A DNA stretch of 42,738 nucleotides from Acholeplasmataceae bacterium (GTDB taxonomy: Bacteria; Bacillota_I; Bacilli_A; Acholeplasmatales; Acholeplasmataceae), in assembly GCA_024709245.1 (NCBI GenBank), contig JANJXB010000058.1, positions 1-42,738 of the forward strand. The letters are read 5' to 3'. Position 1 is the stretch's first letter. Every line of letters begins with the position of its first letter. The notes beneath the pieces are model-generated. The model saw only the letters and a program-made list of their open reading frames with translations. It was not told the origin of the DNA and ran no database searches. A program made the translations under genes and the position numbers. Shown one piece after another: positions 1 through 8,450 of the stretch.

Positions 1-532
1 GCATCGCATTCTCGTGGTAGGTGACACTTTGTCTGGAAAGTCCGGATAATGATAGTAAGTAAACATAGGGATATAATGTTAAAGAAAAAATGAAAATGGC
101 ACCTGTCATGTTTAACATATGGATTTGAGAGGTCATCCCGAGCGTCATCATCAACCGAGTGATCGAACCCGTATAACTGGTCATATCTGCATAAACATAG
201 CCTGCAACATAGGATGGAATCGCCAAAGGCAATACAAGCATCCAACTCAGAAGCTTACGTCCCACAAATTGATATTTCGCAACGAAGTACGCTGAAAGAT
301 ATCCAATCACAATCGATAACAGTGCAACACCTGTCACCAATATGAAGGTATTCATGATGTATTCGAGTAACAGGTATCTTCTGATGTGTTCCCAGATTGC
401 ATTGGTTGGAACGAATAAGACAAAAAGGAGATTTGTCATCGGAATCAAAATCAGTAAACCGATGACAAAACTCATGATTCCAAACAGATTCACATGTCTT
501 CTCAAAAAACGAGTTACGACATGTAGCATCAT
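1..532 (-). CDS. Fe(III)-type ABC transporter permease, N-terminal part (cut by window edge)
   Basis: Absent from the ORF track. Reading the minus strand from position 532 gives an uninterrupted frame to the window edge, beginning MMLHVVTRFLRRHVNLFG. It has hydrophobic segments typical of a membrane permease (for example VLPLAIPSYVAGYVYADM and TGAIFIFSLTLYPYVYLLSL). The PSYVAGYVY stretch resembles the first half of two-domain FbpB/ThiP-type permeases of Fe(III) and thiamine importers. The start lies directly after the TAG of the binding-protein gene (TAG ATG ATG), so ATG 532 or 529 is used by translational coupling. It would form the membrane channel for the upstream lipoprotein. About 177 codons are visible; the C-terminus and any ATPase gene lie outside. 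The family call is good, the exact substrate is inferred. Confidence 0.8.
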   Translation of the reverse strand, partial: MMLHVVTRFLRRHVNLFGIMSFVIGLLILIPMTNLLFVLFVPTNAIWEHIRRYLLLEYIMNTFILVTGVALLSIVIGYLSAYFVAKYQFVGRKLLSWMLVLPLAIPSYVAGYVYADMTSYTGSITRLMMTLGMTSQIHMLNMTGAIFIFSLTLYPYVYLLSLSGLSRQSVTYHENAM

Positions 533-1567
533 CTATTTCCAACCGATTTCATTCAAAATGAGTGTAGCTTTAGAACTATGGATTCCTAAATTGGACAATA
601 TCATATCCTGAGCAACAAATGTTCCCCAGGATGAAAGTAATGCATTGGGTGCGACATCAGGGTTGACTGGATATTCAAAGTTGGCATCAGCAAACGCACG
701 TTGTGCAACTTCACTCGATAAGAATTCTAAAAGTTTCATGGCATTCTCTTTGTTTTTTGCATACTTTGTGACACCCGCGCCACTCACATTGACATGAGTT
801 CCTGTTGTGTCTTGATTCGGGAAAAAGATACGAATCGTTTGAGCCACTTCAACCTCATAAGGATCGGATGAATGAAGCATACGCCCGATGTAATAGGTGT
901 TCATGATGGCAAGATCAGCAATCCCTGAGACGACTGCTTTGGCTTGGTCCCGATCATTGCCTTGAGGATCTCTTGCGAAATTCGCAACCAGACCTTCTGC
1001 CCACAATCTTGCTTCTTGTTCACCTTTGATGGCAATCATTGAAGCCATTAGGGACTGGGTATAGATATTTGTTGCTGATCTTGTCACGATTCTACCCTTC
1101 CATTTTGGATGGGTTAAATCTTCGTATGTCGACAAGTCTGAGATTTGAACTCGATCAGGATGATAGACAAAGACTCTTGCTCTTTTGGTTAATCCATACC
1201 AAAAGCCCTGTTCATCCCGATAGCTTTCTGGAATTTGCTCGTTTAGGATTTCAGATTCAACTGACTGAAATAAATCAAGTGATTTCGCACGTTCCAATCT
1301 TCCAGCATCGGCAATCATTAAGAGATCAGCTTCTGTATCTGAACCTTCGTTTTGCAATCTTGATATCAACTTATCCGCTTCATCGGATATGACATTGACT
1401 TGGATTCCGTAAGTTTCTTCAAAAAGATCATAGAGCATCTGATCGGTATCGTAATGTCTTTCGGAATATAAAGTGATGGATTCTTCGTTTTGATCGTTTC
1501 CAAATTGACAACCTGTCAATAAAATGATGGTGGATGATATGACCATCAGCATACTTATTTTTCTCAT
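533..1567 (-). CDS. Fe(III)-type ABC transporter substrate-binding lipoprotein
   Basis: Solute-binding protein of the FbpA/FutA/IdiA type, 344 residues. The track start at 1612 is too early: ATG 1567 follows GAAGGAG with eight-base spacing and begins a lipoprotein signal (MRKISMLMV, then lipobox LLTGC). The mature protein starts with TLYSERHYDTDQMLYDLFEE, the usual opening of this family. It carries a paired tyrosine, MNTYYIGRML, where FbpA-like proteins bind iron. Cys lipidation would hold it on the outer face of the membrane, delivering ligand to the permease encoded immediately downstream. A sigma-A promoter lies about 45 bases upstream. Iron(III) is the most likely ligand from the family; another oxyanion or chelate is possible. 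Confidence 0.88.
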   Translation of the reverse strand: MRKISMLMVISSTIILLTGCQFGNDQNEESITLYSERHYDTDQMLYDLFEETYGIQVNVISDEADKLISRLQNEGSDTEADLLMIADAGRLERAKSLDLFQSVESEILNEQIPESYRDEQGFWYGLTKRARVFVYHPDRVQISDLSTYEDLTHPKWKGRIVTRSATNIYTQSLMASMIAIKGEQEARLWAEGLVANFARDPQGNDRDQAKAVVSGIADLAIMNTYYIGRMLHSSDPYEVEVAQTIRIFFPNQDTTGTHVNVSGAGVTKYAKNKENAMKLLEFLSSEVAQRAFADANFEYPVNPDVAPNALLSSWGTFVAQDMILSNLGIHSSKATLILNEIGWK

Positions 1568-1612
1568 TGTTTTTGCTCCTTCTTCTACAAAAAAACATGG
1601 ATTACATCTCAC

Positions 1613-1641
1613 ATTGTAAAGAAATCAAGAACATCAGTCAA
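1613..1641 (-). promoter_or_regulatory. Promoter of the iron ABC transporter operon
   Basis: On the minus strand, TTGACT (1641-1636), 17 bases, then TACAAT (1618-1613). The expected start site near 1606 gives a leader of about 40 bases before ATG 1567 and its GAAGGAG site. Confidence 0.7.
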
Positions 1642-1670
1642 AGGATTCGATTCAGATAATAAACAACCCT

Positions 1671-1685
1671 CTTATTTATAATAAG
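1671..1685. promoter_or_regulatory. AT-rich palindrome between divergent promoters
   Basis: CTTATT-TAT-AATAAG, perfect six-base arms, lies between the promoters of the iron transporter and the MBL-fold gene. It could be an operator for a metal regulator, but it does not match the DtxR-type palindrome at 11320 and such AT-rich repeats also arise by chance. Confidence 0.25.
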
Positions 1686-1717
1686 TACGCTCATCTGATC
1701 ATTTCTTGAATCGACAT

Positions 1718-1745
1718 TTGACATCATCATGAATTGTGATATAAT
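1718..1745 (+). promoter_or_regulatory. Promoter of the MBL-fold hydrolase gene
   Basis: TTGACA (1718-1723), 16 bases, TATAAT (1740-1745). The -10 overlaps the ATG at 1744 and lies downstream of the ATG at 1729, so neither track-type start is likely to be on the transcript. The true start is probably TTG 1762. Confidence 0.65.
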
Positions 1746-1761
1746 GTCTCAGGTGATTGAA

Positions 1762-2361
1762 TTGGAAATAGTGAGATTTTCTTTAGGTGCTTTAAGAAGT
1801 AATTGTTATATCGTCTCCGAACGTGGAGAAGCTTTAATCATTGATCCTGGGTATGAAAGTGATGAAGTCATGAAATATATCCAGAAAAATATGCTTTCTG
1901 TCGAAGGCATTTATCTCACACATGGACATCCTGATCATGTCGGTGGCGTCAAACAAATAAAGGCGGTCTACCAAACCAAAGTATACGCACCCTCGAAAGA
2001 TAAAATTTGGATGGGGAAATCAACATATAACCAGATTGGATACGAAATTCCTGTGGATGTCTACGTGCATCACGGTGATACCTTTGATAAGATTGGTAGA
2101 ACTTGGAAGGTCTATGAAACACCTGGACACTCTCAAGGAAGTACTGTTTTATTCACACCCGGTGTTCTATTCACAGGTGATACTTTATTTTATGAAAGTA
2201 TCGGTCGAACAGATATCCCTCTATCAGATTTTGTTCATATCAAAAAGAGTATTAAGCATATCTTTGAATGGTTTGAAGAAGACACGATTTGTTATCCTGG
2301 ACACGGAAGATCAACAACCATCCTGCATGAAAAAAAACATAATCCCTTTGTAAAAATATAA
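1762..2361 (+). CDS. Metallo-beta-lactamase-fold hydrolase (glyoxalase II-like)
   Basis: Small MBL-fold enzyme of the glyoxalase II/YcbL-like class, about 199 residues. The metal motif THGHPDHVGG is complete. Further ligands are seen in ETPGHSQGS, FTGDTLF and CYPGHG, giving the usual His/Asp set for a dinuclear zinc or iron site. The probable substrate is a thioester such as S-lactoylglutathione or an analogue, but these small relatives vary. I place the start at TTG 1762 (MEIVRFSLGALRSNCYIV, the family's normal N-terminus). AGGTGA lies five bases upstream, and the longer starts at 1729 and 1744 fall inside the promoter. The gene stands alone and ends at a bidirectional terminator. No signal peptide, so cytoplasmic. 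Confidence 0.88.
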   Translation: MEIVRFSLGALRSNCYIVSERGEALIIDPGYESDEVMKYIQKNMLSVEGIYLTHGHPDHVGGVKQIKAVYQTKVYAPSKDKIWMGKSTYNQIGYEIPVDVYVHHGDTFDKIGRTWKVYETPGHSQGSTVLFTPGVLFTGDTLFYESIGRTDIPLSDFVHIKKSIKHIFEWFEEDTICYPGHGRSTTILHEKKHNPFVKI

Positions 2362-2383
2362 AAAAGGCGTGCGCCTTTTTTTT
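2361..2383. terminator. Bidirectional terminator
   Basis: AAAAAGGCG-TG-CGCCTTTTT hairpin with A- and T-runs on both sides, between two convergent genes (MBL hydrolase and GNAT). It can serve both strands. Confidence 0.8.
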
Positions 2384-2385
2384 GA

Positions 2386-3039
2386 TTAGAGAAGCTGAAA
2401 CCATCGTGTTGTGGATTGGTTATTTTTGATGAATCCCATTTTTTGATAAATGGAAAGAGCAGGTTGATTTCGACTGGATACCAGAAGATAAGCATGTCCG
2501 CCCATATGGTTGATCAGACACCCTATGGATGAATAAGCATGTCCTTTTCCACGAAAACGTTTCGAGATTGCAAAAGATTCAATTTCATCTTTGGTATACA
2601 CAAAAGTACCAATGGTATGTCGACGGAATTTGATCAGACCAATGACTGAATCTGGATTCTTCATATAAAACGATGCTTCTTCGAAATCTGTAAAACTCAT
2701 ATTGTCAACATCAAAGGTTGCTTCCTTTGTGATGTTGACATATTTTCTTTTGGTTTGATTGCTTAAGATTTCAAGCGAATAGTCCGGATGGACTTCAAAT
2801 GTTTTCGTGATTTCATATTGGTCAATGGTATAGTGAGGGGTTCGATTTTGAAATGCATGGGTTTGAAATGGGGTTAGGTACACGGAAGTTGCACCCAGTT
2901 TCCGACATGTTTCCACCACATGTTTCGCTAATTTTTCTTCATCGATGCATGTGTTGAAATTAGCGTTTGCTCGTTTTTTTTGAGGGACATAAAAGACGGT
3001 ATATCTTCCATATTCGGTATCGATGCTATGTACTGGCAT
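2386..3039 (-). CDS. GNAT-family N-acetyltransferase with an extra N-terminal region
   Basis: 217 residues from ATG 3039, which has GGAG eight bases upstream; the track's GTG at 3048 is less likely. The C-terminal half is a GNAT domain: IESFAISKRFRGKGHAYSS holds the acetyl-CoA pyrophosphate motif (RGKGHA), and NQPALSIYQKMGF is the usual final strand and helix. The N-terminal 100 residues or so are not recognisable as a standard domain and could be a degenerate second GNAT fold. The start overlaps the end of the RlmD-type gene by 14 bases, so it is the last gene of the M32-SdaA-RlmD-GNAT operon. The acceptor substrate is unknown. Confidence 0.75.
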   Translation of the reverse strand: MPVHSIDTEYGRYTVFYVPQKKRANANFNTCIDEEKLAKHVVETCRKLGATSVYLTPFQTHAFQNRTPHYTIDQYEITKTFEVHPDYSLEILSNQTKRKYVNITKEATFDVDNMSFTDFEEASFYMKNPDSVIGLIKFRRHTIGTFVYTKDEIESFAISKRFRGKGHAYSSIGCLINHMGGHAYLLVSSRNQPALSIYQKMGFIKNNQSTTRWFQLL

Positions 3040-4324
3040 GTTGCACACTCCGCTTGAGAATCACCAGTGTTTCCATTTCAGTTGTTTGAGGAAACATGCG
3101 AATCGGTATCACTTTCTTGATTTCAAATGCTGATGATAACATTTTTAAGTCTCTTGCCAATGTTTTTACATCACACGATAAATAAAACATCTGTGTCGCT
3201 AAGCTATTGTTGATCTCTTCAATCATTTCAGGCATGAGTCCATTTCTGGGAGGATCTGTGATGATGACATCTGATGTCAAGTGCTTCATGACTTCTTCAG
3301 CTTGTCCAGAAATGACATCGACATGATTCAATTGATATTTATCTTTGATTCGATTGGCCATTTCAATCGATTCTGGATTCGATTCAATCATGATGACTTT
3401 TCGTACATGATTGGCAATATGGAATCCGATACTGCCGATGCCACTGTAAGCATCGATGACCACACTGTCTCGAATGACTTCACGTTTGATGATGTCATAC
3501 GCCATCAAGGAAACGGGTAGATTGACTTGGAAAAAGGAACGGTCAGAGATTGAGACCTGAAGATTTCCAAGTGGCTCTGTAATGAGGTTATCACCATATA
3601 AACAGATGGAATGTCTACCCATGATATGTCGTGGATTATCCCTGATATTGAGTGTGATTCCTAGAATAAAATCAAGCGATTTTAAACGTTCAACAAAATC
3701 ATTTTGTCCTTTGAATAAGGGCTTACTTGTAACAATGGTAACAAGTGCTTCACCCTTGGGATTGGTTCTGATGATGAGATGCGAACAGGATTTATAATCG
3801 ATAATCACTGGATGATCATAAAGAAAAGAAATGATTTGATTGGTTGCTTCATCCGCGAGTACATAGGTTTTGAGTTGAATTAACTGATCGTTGCGAGTAT
3901 CGTAAAGACCTAGTTTCAACATGGGTGAATCCATCACGTGAAACACACTCTTATTCCGATAGTTTGATGCTTTATAATCTGTCAGGGTATCTTGAACTGA
4001 GACCTCGATACCCCCAATTTTTTTCAGTGTCTCTGCGGTAATGCGACGTTGCCAATCCAATTGAGCCTGTAATGAAAGGTGCAGTAAATCAGCACCCCCA
4101 AAGATTTCATCGGGATGATTGATCCGATCTTGACTTGTACTTAATCGATTCTCGACGACAGCTTCAGCATATTGATTTTTAACCTTAACGATACGGATTA
4201 AAGCAGTTTCTCCATTCAGTAGATGAGGAACAAAAATCACATATCCCTCATGCTTCACTACCCCTTGACCGAGGTAGTCCAAATCGATGGCTGTTGCGGT
4301 CAGTCTACTACCAACAGTTAACAT
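3026..4324 (-). CDS. 23S rRNA (uracil-5)-methyltransferase, RlmD/TrmA family
   Basis: SAM-dependent 5-methyluridine methyltransferase, 432 residues from ATG 4324 (GGAGG seven bases upstream; the track start at 4393 is 23 codons too early). An N-terminal TRAM/OB domain (residues 1-60) is followed by the catalytic domain, with SAM motif DAYSGIGSIG, DPPRNG, and the family motif SCDVKTLARDL holding the nucleophile Cys384. FPQTTEMETL near the end carries the general-base Glu. Most relatives have an Fe-S site (C-x5-C-G-G-C) after the TRAM domain; here the matching stretch HPDEIFGGADLLHL (residues 70-83) has no cysteine, so the cluster is absent. The target could be 23S rRNA or tRNA. It overlaps the upstream serine dehydratase gene by 17 bases. 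Confidence 0.88.
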   Translation of the reverse strand: MLTVGSRLTATAIDLDYLGQGVVKHEGYVIFVPHLLNGETALIRIVKVKNQYAEAVVENRLSTSQDRINHPDEIFGGADLLHLSLQAQLDWQRRITAETLKKIGGIEVSVQDTLTDYKASNYRNKSVFHVMDSPMLKLGLYDTRNDQLIQLKTYVLADEATNQIISFLYDHPVIIDYKSCSHLIIRTNPKGEALVTIVTSKPLFKGQNDFVERLKSLDFILGITLNIRDNPRHIMGRHSICLYGDNLITEPLGNLQVSISDRSFFQVNLPVSLMAYDIIKREVIRDSVVIDAYSGIGSIGFHIANHVRKVIMIESNPESIEMANRIKDKYQLNHVDVISGQAEEVMKHLTSDVIITDPPRNGLMPEMIEEINNSLATQMFYLSCDVKTLARDLKMLSSAFEIKKVIPIRMFPQTTEMETLVILKRSVQHAST

Positions 4325-5522
4325 CGTCTTCCTCCTTGAAGTGTACTGCAAGTCCACCTTGTGATGTTTCCTTATAAGATGAATGCATGTCAAGACCTGT
4401 CTGATACATGGTCTTGATGACCATATCGAGTGATATTTTCCTTGAATCTGTCAAAAAATAAGCGAGCCCGCAAGCATCAATCGCTCGAAGAGCAGCAACC
4501 GCATTTCTTTCAATGCAGGGGATTTGAACATAACCATTAATCGGATCACAGGTGAGTCCTAAGTGATGTTCAATGGCAATTTCAGCGGCATACTCGACTT
4601 GGTCCATATTTAGATTAAACAACGTTGCGTGTGCGGCTGCAGCCATTGCGCATGCACTTCCGATTTCAGCCTGGCATCCAGCAACTGCACCTGAAATGGA
4701 TGCATTATGCTTAATCAAATTACCGATGAGTCCCGCCACAGCGAGTCCTCTGATGATGCGTTCCTGGGTGACAACATGATGTTTTTCATGCATATAATAA
4801 AGCAGTGCTGGTAAAACACCACAAGCACCACATGTTGGTGCTGTGACAATGATTCCTCCAGCGGCATTCTCTTCACTCACTGCAAATGCATAACTCGAAA
4901 CCAGTCTATTTTCAAATATCTCAGGTGCCTCATGATTGATGATCTTGCTGTATAATTCAGGTGCTTTTCGCTTTAGTTTGAGAGGACCTGGTAACACACC
5001 ATGAGTGGATATTCCTCGAACAATCGACAATCTCATGGCTTCCCAGATGTCATTTAGAAATTCCTTGAAACCTTCTCCTTCAATTTCAAAAACATAGTCT
5101 GCAAGTGATAGATGGTTAGCCTTACAGTACTTTTTGATATCTTTAAAGTTGTGATGAGGATAAATGGGTGATTCCATATCCGGTTCACCTTCAAAAAGAA
5201 TTCTACCACCACCGACAGACTTCACGGTTTTTTCTACGATGAGAACATCGTTTTCGAAACCTTTGATTGATAACGTGTTGGGATGCTTCAAAAGATCAAT
5301 CGATGTTGAAAAAATGACCTCTGAAGGGTGAAGTGCTGTCTTGATCGCTTCTTCGGTCAAATGACCTTTACCTGTTAAAGCTAGACTGTTATAGAGTGTA
5401 ATCTCGAACCGGTCCAAATTTGGATGGTTCTTTCGGATGATGTTAGCTGCCTTGGCAGGTCCCATGGTATGGGAACTCGAGGGTCCGAAACCGATTTGAT
5501 AAAGCGATCTGATGGAAAGCAT
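4308..5522 (-). CDS. sdaA: L-serine dehydratase, iron-sulfur type, single chain
   Basis: Converts L-serine to pyruvate and ammonia with an oxygen-sensitive [4Fe-4S] cluster. At 404 residues it is shorter than E. coli SdaA (about 454). The N-terminal beta-type domain carries [16 protein letters not shown]. The alpha-type domain carries [27 protein letters not shown] and [12 protein letters not shown], whose cysteines bind the cluster. The start at 5522 has only a weak ribosome site (GTGAGC), but it begins the family's N-terminus and lies 24 bases after the M32 peptidase gene, so coupled expression is likely. Beside a carboxypeptidase, it points to amino acid fermentation, with pyruvate as the link to the PPDK/PK genes of this window. 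Confidence 0.93.
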   Translation of the reverse strand: MLSIRSLYQIGFGPSSSHTMGPAKAANIIRKNHPNLDRFEITLYNSLALTGKGHLTEEAIKTALHPSEVIFSTSIDLLKHPNTLSIKGFENDVLIVEKTVKSVGGGRILFEGEPDMESPIYPHHNFKDIKKYCKANHLSLADYVFEIEGEGFKEFLNDIWEAMRLSIVRGISTHGVLPGPLKLKRKAPELYSKIINHEAPEIFENRLVSSYAFAVSEENAAGGIIVTAPTCGACGVLPALLYYMHEKHHVVTQERIIRGLAVAGLIGNLIKHNASISGAVAGCQAEIGSACAMAAAAHATLFNLNMDQVEYAAEIAIEHHLGLTCDPINGYVQIPCIERNAVAALRAIDACGLAYFLTDSRKISLDMVIKTMYQTGLDMHSSYKETSQGGLAVHFKEEDDVNCW

Positions 5523-5546
5523 GGGTGCTCACGTTCTTCTTTCTGT

Positions 5547-7037
5547 TTATCTAAATTTTGCTTTTAAATACTCTACATAGTAATGAGGATTAAAATCTTC
5601 TTGTGAACAAATCTGCAAGATTTCTTTAGGTGTCTTGGAACCTGCAAACTGGTGAACATGGATCTTCAACCATTCATTGATGGCTTTGATGTTGTTCTCG
5701 GCAATTGCTTTTTCAATATCGAGTTCCTTGTTCATGGCTTGATACATTTGAGCAGCATAAGCGGATCCAAGTGCATACGTTGGAAAATAACCGATCGCTC
5801 CTCCAGACCAGTGAATGTCTTGAAGTACGCCTTCACGATCCGTTTTTGGACGGATTCCAACATAGGCTTTCATCAGTTGATTCCATTTCTTTGGTAAATC
5901 TTTGACTTTGAGTGTTCCCTTAATCAATTGTTTTTCGAGTTCATAACGTACCATGACATGCAGGGCATATGTGAGTTCATCGGCTTCTATTCGGATGAGT
6001 GACCGTTTGGCTTGATTGATGTATGCCAAAAACTCGTCAACCTCAATATTTTTTAATTGTTTGGGAAATAATTCAACCAATTTAGGATAGTGTAAATCCC
6101 AAAAAACTTTGGAACGACCAATCATGTTTTCATACATTCTAGATTGTGATTCGTGAATTCCTAAGGAAGTTCCACCGTGTAAAAATGTATCATCATATTT
6201 CAAATCATTTTGCATCTCATAAATGGCATGTCCCATCTCATGGATGGTGGAAAAAATGGATGATGCCAATTGGTCTTCATGATAATGCGTGGTGATTCTC
6301 GTGTCTGTGCTTGTAACACCTGAAGTGAAGGGGTGTGCGGATTCCTTAAGTAATCCATGATTCTTGTTATAGGAAAAAACGTCCATCAAGTAGTGAGAAA
6401 ATGCTTTTTGTTGAAGTGCAGGAAATACCGACTTCGATAGTTTCCGGTTAAAGGTCTTAGGTTTTCTTGCTGTCACTTCCATGACGAATGGAACCAAATC
6501 GCGTTTCAGTGTATCAAAGAACAAATCGTATTCCTTCACACCAAAGCCTTCCTCAAAAAAATCAAGCAGAATATCATAACCTTTGAGTTCATCGGTCTCC
6601 AGATACTTGACAAGTTTACGATTAAACTCAACTATTTTTTCGAGAGTGGGTCGAAACAATTCAAAGTTGTTCTCTTCCTTAGCCTGTGCCCAAATGTGGG
6701 AACCTTGGCTTGTTAGAACCTGATAATCGATATACTCGTTCATTGGAACAAGTTTGATGACTCTCAATCCTTTATATGTCTTTTTGATCTCTGTCTTAAA
6801 ATCAGGGTCACCCAATTGATCAAGATTTTGATAGAGTCTTTCAATAGCTTCTAAATAGGCAGGATTGGATTCCACATGATACATTTCAGTTGCTATGATT
6901 TCATATTGTTTTGTCCGGTATTCAACTGAACCTTTTGGAGCTTCTGTTTCTTGATCCCAACTCATCAGCCATGTAAAATAGCCATATGCTTTGATTTTTG
7001 CTCTTGTTTCTTTAAATAGTTTAATATCGTTTTCCAT
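5547..7037 (-). CDS. M32-family metallocarboxypeptidase (thermostable carboxypeptidase 1 type)
   Basis: Zinc carboxypeptidase that removes residues from the C-terminus of peptides, 496 residues, the normal family length. The catalytic HExxH is HEMGH at residues 266-270 within STIHEMGHAIYEMQ. The family motifs HPFTSGVTSTDTRITT and GIHESQSRMYENMIGRS (third ligand Glu and M32 signature) are intact. I use ATG 7037, preceded by AAAGGA, rather than the track's 7058. It is the first gene of the operon M32 - sdaA - rlmD-like - GNAT and has an extended -10 promoter 30 bases upstream. No signal peptide, so it works on imported or internally produced peptides. Cofactor metal may be Zn or Co by family knowledge. 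Confidence 0.94.
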   Translation of the reverse strand: MENDIKLFKETRAKIKAYGYFTWLMSWDQETEAPKGSVEYRTKQYEIIATEMYHVESNPAYLEAIERLYQNLDQLGDPDFKTEIKKTYKGLRVIKLVPMNEYIDYQVLTSQGSHIWAQAKEENNFELFRPTLEKIVEFNRKLVKYLETDELKGYDILLDFFEEGFGVKEYDLFFDTLKRDLVPFVMEVTARKPKTFNRKLSKSVFPALQQKAFSHYLMDVFSYNKNHGLLKESAHPFTSGVTSTDTRITTHYHEDQLASSIFSTIHEMGHAIYEMQNDLKYDDTFLHGGTSLGIHESQSRMYENMIGRSKVFWDLHYPKLVELFPKQLKNIEVDEFLAYINQAKRSLIRIEADELTYALHVMVRYELEKQLIKGTLKVKDLPKKWNQLMKAYVGIRPKTDREGVLQDIHWSGGAIGYFPTYALGSAYAAQMYQAMNKELDIEKAIAENNIKAINEWLKIHVHQFAGSKTPKEILQICSQEDFNPHYYVEYLKAKFR

Positions 7038-7065
7038 ATGATTTCCTTTCTGTTTCACTCTGTGT

Positions 7066-7082
7066 TCATTATAACATAATGA
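7066..7082 (-). promoter_or_regulatory. Extended -10 promoter of the M32 operon inside a 17-base palindrome
   Basis: The minus strand reads TCATTATGTTATAATGA: a TGT-TATAAT extended -10 (7076-7068) inside a perfect seven-base inverted repeat with a three-base centre. No good -35 is visible. The same 13-base core ATTATGTTATAAT is found over the pyk -10 at 33084-33096. Confidence 0.55.
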
Positions 7083-7096
7083 CTTCCCCCAATTGG

Positions 7097-7113
7097 GAAA
7101 TCATGGTGATTTC
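7097..7113 (-). terminator. Possible hairpin at the end of the metal operon
   Basis: GAAATCA-CCA-TGATTTC overlaps the stop of the second MgtE gene. An alternative hairpin (7081-7102, GATTTCCC...GGGAAGTC) competes with it. There is no T-run, so intrinsic termination is doubtful. Confidence 0.3.
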
Positions 7114-8449
7114 ATAAAAATACAAGTGTTGCAATGCCAAAGTAAATCAGGAGTGCGACCACGTCATTGATGGTGGTCATGATGGGACCTGATGCAGCAG
7201 ATGGATCTTGATGTGCTCGATCTAAAAGGATAGGAACAAAAACGCCCATCAGTGCCGAAATAAACATAGAACTGAAAACCGCAACCAAGACAATCCATGA
7301 AATTGATTCTGCAGATTGACGTCCGGTCGGGATGATGGATAGAAACACATAAGCAAAGAAAGCGCTCGAAAGTGCAATGATGATACTATTCAAGAGTCCA
7401 ACCCAAGTTTCTTTGATGATGTGTCTTTTGGGCATCTTTTCCCGATCGAATGCATCCAAATGCAACCCCAAAATGGTGACTGCGAGAGATTGTGTTCCAA
7501 TGTTACCCGCCATCCCAAGAATCAGTGGCTGAAACAAAACGAGTGCAGTCACTTCAGCAAGAGTGGCTTCAAAAATTGAAAGAAAACTCGCAATCAATAG
7601 GTTTAGTACAACAGCAATCATCAACCAAGGTAATCTTTGCTTCGTTCTTTCAATCGCAGATAACTCTGTTTCATGATCGCCTAATAAAGCCATTTTTTGG
7701 TAGTCTTCTTCTGCTTCTTCAATGATTTCATCAAAGATATCGTCCGCTGTGACAATCCCTAAAAGACGGTCTTCGTGATCCAAGACCGGGATTGCATTTT
7801 TGTCATAGTCCATGACTGTTTCTATGGCTTCCTCTATGGTTTGATCCTCATAGACAAAATGAAAGTCTTCTCTCATGATTTTGAGTAGTGTGTCTGAGGG
7901 TCTAGCTCTAATCAAATCTTTTAAATCAATGGATCCAATCACACGTCGTTCATCATTTGTGACAAACAGCATATCTATATAATCGTTTTCTTTAGAGGTT
8001 GTTACCACTTTCAGTGTAGCATCCTTGATCGATAATTCATGATCCAGACTTATCACATCCGTTGACATGATTGATGCTGCCAAGTCCTCATCATACTTCA
8101 ACAATAATTCAAGTGATTTTGCTTTGATTTGTGGTAAAAAGGCAATGATATCGGGTCTTTTCTCTATGTCTAGATCTTCAACAAACTCTTTCAAATCATC
8201 ACTTTCCAGACTTTTGAGAAGTGACTTCTTTCGAGGAGTCTCTAGCAATGTAAAAAGAGTGTACTGATCCTCAATATCAAGTTCAACAAACATATCGGAT
8301 AGTTTTTCAAGTTTCATTAAATGAATCAATCTACGTTGTTCTTCGATGTCCAAATTTGGATACATCACAGCCAAGTCATAAGCAAATATGGGTTGAATCA
8401 CTTTTCGAATTTGTTCGTCGGTGTGCTTAAAATTGATTTTTTTCAGCAT
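7112..8449 (-). CDS. mgtE: MgtE-type divalent cation channel/transporter (second of a tandem pair)
   Basis: MgtE family, 445 residues. A helical, acidic N domain (about residues 1-130) is followed by two CBS domains (about 130-255; GSIDLKDLIRARPSDTL and LGIVTADDIFDEIIEEAEEDYQ), a linking helix and five membrane helices. The pore-lining region is kept: LGMAGNIGTQSLAVTILGL and ASGPIMTTINDVVALLIYFG, whose Asp corresponds to the selectivity-site aspartate of MgtE. It starts one base after the stop of the preceding mgtE, with that gene's last codons holding its GGAGGG ribosome site, so the two are translationally coupled. MgtE works as a homodimer. The tandem arrangement permits a heterodimer, but that is inference. 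Mg2+ is the family substrate; other divalent metals are possible given the DtxR gene upstream. Confidence 0.92.
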   Translation of the reverse strand: MLKKINFKHTDEQIRKVIQPIFAYDLAVMYPNLDIEEQRRLIHLMKLEKLSDMFVELDIEDQYTLFTLLETPRKKSLLKSLESDDLKEFVEDLDIEKRPDIIAFLPQIKAKSLELLLKYDEDLAASIMSTDVISLDHELSIKDATLKVVTTSKENDYIDMLFVTNDERRVIGSIDLKDLIRARPSDTLLKIMREDFHFVYEDQTIEEAIETVMDYDKNAIPVLDHEDRLLGIVTADDIFDEIIEEAEEDYQKMALLGDHETELSAIERTKQRLPWLMIAVVLNLLIASFLSIFEATLAEVTALVLFQPLILGMAGNIGTQSLAVTILGLHLDAFDREKMPKRHIIKETWVGLLNSIIIALSSAFFAYVFLSIIPTGRQSAESISWIVLVAVFSSMFISALMGVFVPILLDRAHQDPSAASGPIMTTINDVVALLIYFGIATLVFL

Positions 8450-8450
8450 A

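Noticed and set aside
255-542. 95-residue minus-strand ORF from the track
   Set aside because: Shadow of the ABC permease, which reads in another minus-strand frame from position 532 to the edge with proper membrane helices.
342-611. 89-residue plus-strand ORF
   Set aside because: Antisense shadow of the permease and binding-protein genes; no ribosome site and no family likeness.
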